NCBI GenBank assembly: GCA_050291365.1
Contig: JBNKJS010000038.1
Span: forward strand, 32,302 to 96,301
DNA length: 64,000 nt
Origin: JAAGZL01 sp050291365
GTDB taxonomy: Bacteria; Pseudomonadota; Gammaproteobacteria; Chromatiales; Chromatiaceae
Reading direction: 5' to 3'
Below, one piece after another: positions 62,547-64,000 of this stretch. Within the stretch, counting starts at the first letter, position 1; every line of letters starts with the position of its first letter. The notes under the pieces are model-generated. The model did no database searches. It was not told the origin of the DNA and saw only the letters and a list, made by a program, of their open reading frames with translations. Made by a program: the position numbers and the translations under genes.

Positions 62547-62576
62547 ATTCTATTCCCTATCACAGGGTTAAAGCAA
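62547..62576 (-). promoter_or_regulatory. tRNA-Gly promoter
   Basis: On the minus strand TTGCTT and TAGAAT are 18 bases apart, ending 11 bases before the tRNA start. The match is fair. Confidence 0.55.
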
Positions 62577-62577
62577 C

Positions 62578-62607
62578 TTGGAGAGTTTACCCTGTGTCGG
62601 CTAGAAT
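62578..62607 (+). promoter_or_regulatory. Probable thiS promoter
   Basis: TTGGAG and TAGAAT are 18 bases apart on the plus strand, about 37 bases before the thiS start. No thiamine-riboswitch (TPP) hairpins were recognised in the short leader. Confidence 0.45.
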
Positions 62608-62643
62608 GTGGAGTTATTCAATCCCTCTACTACAAAGGTTCAC

Positions 62644-62844
62644 ATGCAAATCTATCTAAACGGAGAGGAACAACAGTTCTCCAAAACAGTGACCATGAGC
62701 GAGCTGGTGCAGCAACTTGGCCTGGGAGACCAACGCTTTGCGATTGAGGTAAATGAAGAGCTGGTGCCACGCAGTAGCTTTGATGATTACCAACTCCAAC
62801 CCGGCGACCGGGTAGAGATTGTCCAAGCTATCGGTGGGGGATAG
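62644..62844 (+). CDS. thiS: Sulfur carrier protein ThiS
   Basis: This 66-residue ubiquitin-like protein ends in the required Gly-Gly (VQAIGGG), where sulfur is attached as a thiocarboxylate. The motif FAIEVNEELVPRSSFDDYQLQPGDRVEI near 34-62 is typical. The ATG at 62644 has AAGG five bases upstream; a longer frame from 62608 lacks one. It carries sulfur to ThiG for the thiazole of thiamine. The thiS-thiG-trmB order is conserved. Confidence 0.93.
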   Translation: MQIYLNGEEQQFSKTVTMSELVQQLGLGDQRFAIEVNEELVPRSSFDDYQLQPGDRVEIVQAIGGG

Positions 62845-62951
62845 CAATCATCGCACTTCAAACCACACTCCAACAAGGATATCCTTGAACTGAGCGGTGA
62901 AGGCCGCATATACAAACCTTAATCACCTGAATCGATGGAAGCAGACATACC

Positions 62952-63743
62952 ATGCCCGAACAAAGAAGCGACACATTCACCCTGGCCGGCCGCGAATACA
63001 ACTCACGCCTACTGGTAGGAACCGGCAAATATAAAGATATGGAAGAGACGGAGTCTGCCATTGCGGCTAGTGGCGCCGAGATTGTCACCATAGCTGTGCG
63101 TCGTACCAACATCGGTCAAAACAAGGATGAACCGAATATTCTGGATATACTGCCTCCGGACAGATACACCATCCTGCCCAATACCGCCGGATGCTATGAC
63201 GCCAAGACAGCAGTACGCACCTGTAAGCTGGCTCGGGAACTGCTGGATGGACACAATCTGGTTAAACTGGAAGTTCTGGGGGATGAAAAGACACTGTTCC
63301 CCGATGTGATGCAGACCATCACCGCCGCCGAGGAGCTGATCAAGGACGGCTTCGACGTCATGGTCTACACCAACGACGACCCGATCGTAGCACGTGAATT
63401 GGAGAATCTGGGCTGCATAGCCGTCATGCCACTAGCCGCCCCCATCGGTTCCGGCCTGGGTATCCGCAACAAGCTCAACATCCTAACCATTGTCGAGAAT
63501 GCCAAGGTACCGATCCTGGTGGACGCTGGTGTAGGCACCGCCTCTGATGCTGCTGAGGCCATGGAGCTGGGGTGTGACGGTGTGCTGATGAACACCGCCA
63601 TTGCCGCCGCAAAGAACCCGATCCTGATGGCGTCAGCCATGAAAAAGGCGATAGAGGCAGGACGTGAGGCCTTTCTGGCGGGGCGTATGCCGGCCAAGCG
63701 CTACGCTTCAGCCTCATCGCCAATCGATGGCATGTTCTTCTAG
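62952..63743 (+). CDS. thiG: Thiazole synthase ThiG
   Basis: This 263-residue TIM-barrel enzyme has SRLLVGTGKYKDMEETESAIAASGAEIVTIAVRR near 18-51, a Lys-bearing NLVKLEVLGDEKTLFPD block near 102, VMPLAAPIGSGLGIRN near 157 and VDAGVGTASDAAEAMELGCDGVLMNTAIA near 188. It forms the thiazole phosphate from deoxyxylulose phosphate, dehydroglycine and ThiS thiocarboxylate. It begins 107 bases after thiS and is complete. Confidence 0.95.
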   Translation: MPEQRSDTFTLAGREYNSRLLVGTGKYKDMEETESAIAASGAEIVTIAVRRTNIGQNKDEPNILDILPPDRYTILPNTAGCYDAKTAVRTCKLARELLDGHNLVKLEVLGDEKTLFPDVMQTITAAEELIKDGFDVMVYTNDDPIVARELENLGCIAVMPLAAPIGSGLGIRNKLNILTIVENAKVPILVDAGVGTASDAAEAMELGCDGVLMNTAIAAAKNPILMASAMKKAIEAGREAFLAGRMPAKRYASASSPIDGMFF

Positions 63744-63763
63744 GACCTGCTTACTGCATCCAG

Positions 63764-64000
63764 ATGACCCAAAGCGGTAAACCACATCGCAAGATACGCA
63801 GCTATGTGCTGCGGGAGGGTCGCCTAACCCCGGGACAAGAGCGCGCCTTTGAGACGCTATGGCCTAAATTTGGCATCGACTTCACACCGGGTCAGACTCT
63901 GGATCTAGCAACCATCTTTGGCAACAATAATCCTATCATTCTGGAGATCGGTTTTGGCAACGGGTCCTCGCTAGCGGAGATGGCCAGCAACAACCCGGAG
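63764..64000 (+). CDS. trmB: tRNA (guanine-N7)-methyltransferase, partial
   Basis: The first 79 residues are visible; the gene runs off the right edge. The start HRKIRSYVLREGRLTPGQERAFETLWPKFGI and the SAM-binding IILEIGFGNGSSLAEMA near 58-74 identify TrmB, which methylates G46 of tRNA. It starts 20 bases after thiG, as in Pseudomonas. Confidence 0.92.
   Translation, partial: MTQSGKPHRKIRSYVLREGRLTPGQERAFETLWPKFGIDFTPGQTLDLATIFGNNNPIILEIGFGNGSSLAEMASNNPE

Overview
The window looks like a chromosome segment from a gammaproteobacterium. Two conserved blocks point there. One is glnE-ilvE-waaF-(cysC)-waaC-waaG-waaP-kinase-kinase-carbamoyltransferase, which from memory is the Pseudomonas LPS-core gene order apart from the extra cysC. 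The other is rho/trxA/rhlB, yrfG-nudE, cysQ and thiS-thiG-trmB, all typical gammaproteobacterial neighbours. groESL carries a perfect CIRCE element. I cannot name the species; free-living or symbiotic sulfur oxidisers are one possibility, but nothing here proves it.

Layout. 1-9.9 kb (minus strand): O-antigen genes, AT-rich and partly decayed. They comprise a short-chain dehydrogenase, an acyl carrier protein, a GT61 glycosyltransferase, a beta-keto acid cleavage enzyme, a hexapeptide acyltransferase, two GT4 glycosyltransferases, gmd and a PglC-like initiating phosphoglycosyl transferase. Between them lie remnants of at least one GT2 gene, rmd and probably a pglD-like gene. 10.2-14.1 kb (plus): Wzx-type flippase, sulfotransferase and a GT-C membrane glycosyltransferase. 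14.1-27.2 kb (minus): a tightly packed operon for a legionaminic-acid-type nonulosonate (LegB, LegG, LegI, LegF, Ptm-like genes, NeuD/LegH-like) with the HisH2/HisF2/WbpG-like amidination trio and a second sulfotransferase. 27.3-40 kb (minus): LPS inner core (carbamoyltransferase, three kinase genes, WaaG, WaaC, WaaF) with an APS kinase gene inside it, then ilvE and glnE.

40.4-43.5 kb (plus): a membrane PAS-PAS-GGDEF diguanylate cyclase, followed 50 bp later by the most unusual gene in the window. It encodes a pepsin-like (A1) aspartic protease with both catalytic Asp motifs, fused at its C terminus to an avidin/streptavidin-type domain. It has no visible signal peptide.

43.5-64 kb: housekeeping genes. 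These are groEL/groES, an M14-like amidohydrolase, a GCS2-type ligase, a MurU-like nucleotidyltransferase, rho, trxA, rhlB, a YkgJ-like protein, yrfG, nudE, cysQ, msbA, a degenerate NtrC-type AAA+ regulator, a TauE/SafE-like membrane protein, a hypothetical protein, tRNA-Phe with tandem repeats beside it, yggX, an asmA-like gene, tRNA-Gly, thiS, thiG and the start of trmB.

How it fits together. The first 40 kb builds a decorated LPS: an O-unit started by the PglC-like enzyme, flipped by Wzx, containing an amidinated legionaminic-like sugar and probably sulfate esters, on a phosphorylated and carbamoylated core. CysC (PAPS synthesis), two sulfotransferases (PAPS use) and CysQ (PAP removal) could form a sulfation pathway spread over the window; that link is inference. 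No intact insertion sequence, integrase or CRISPR array was seen.
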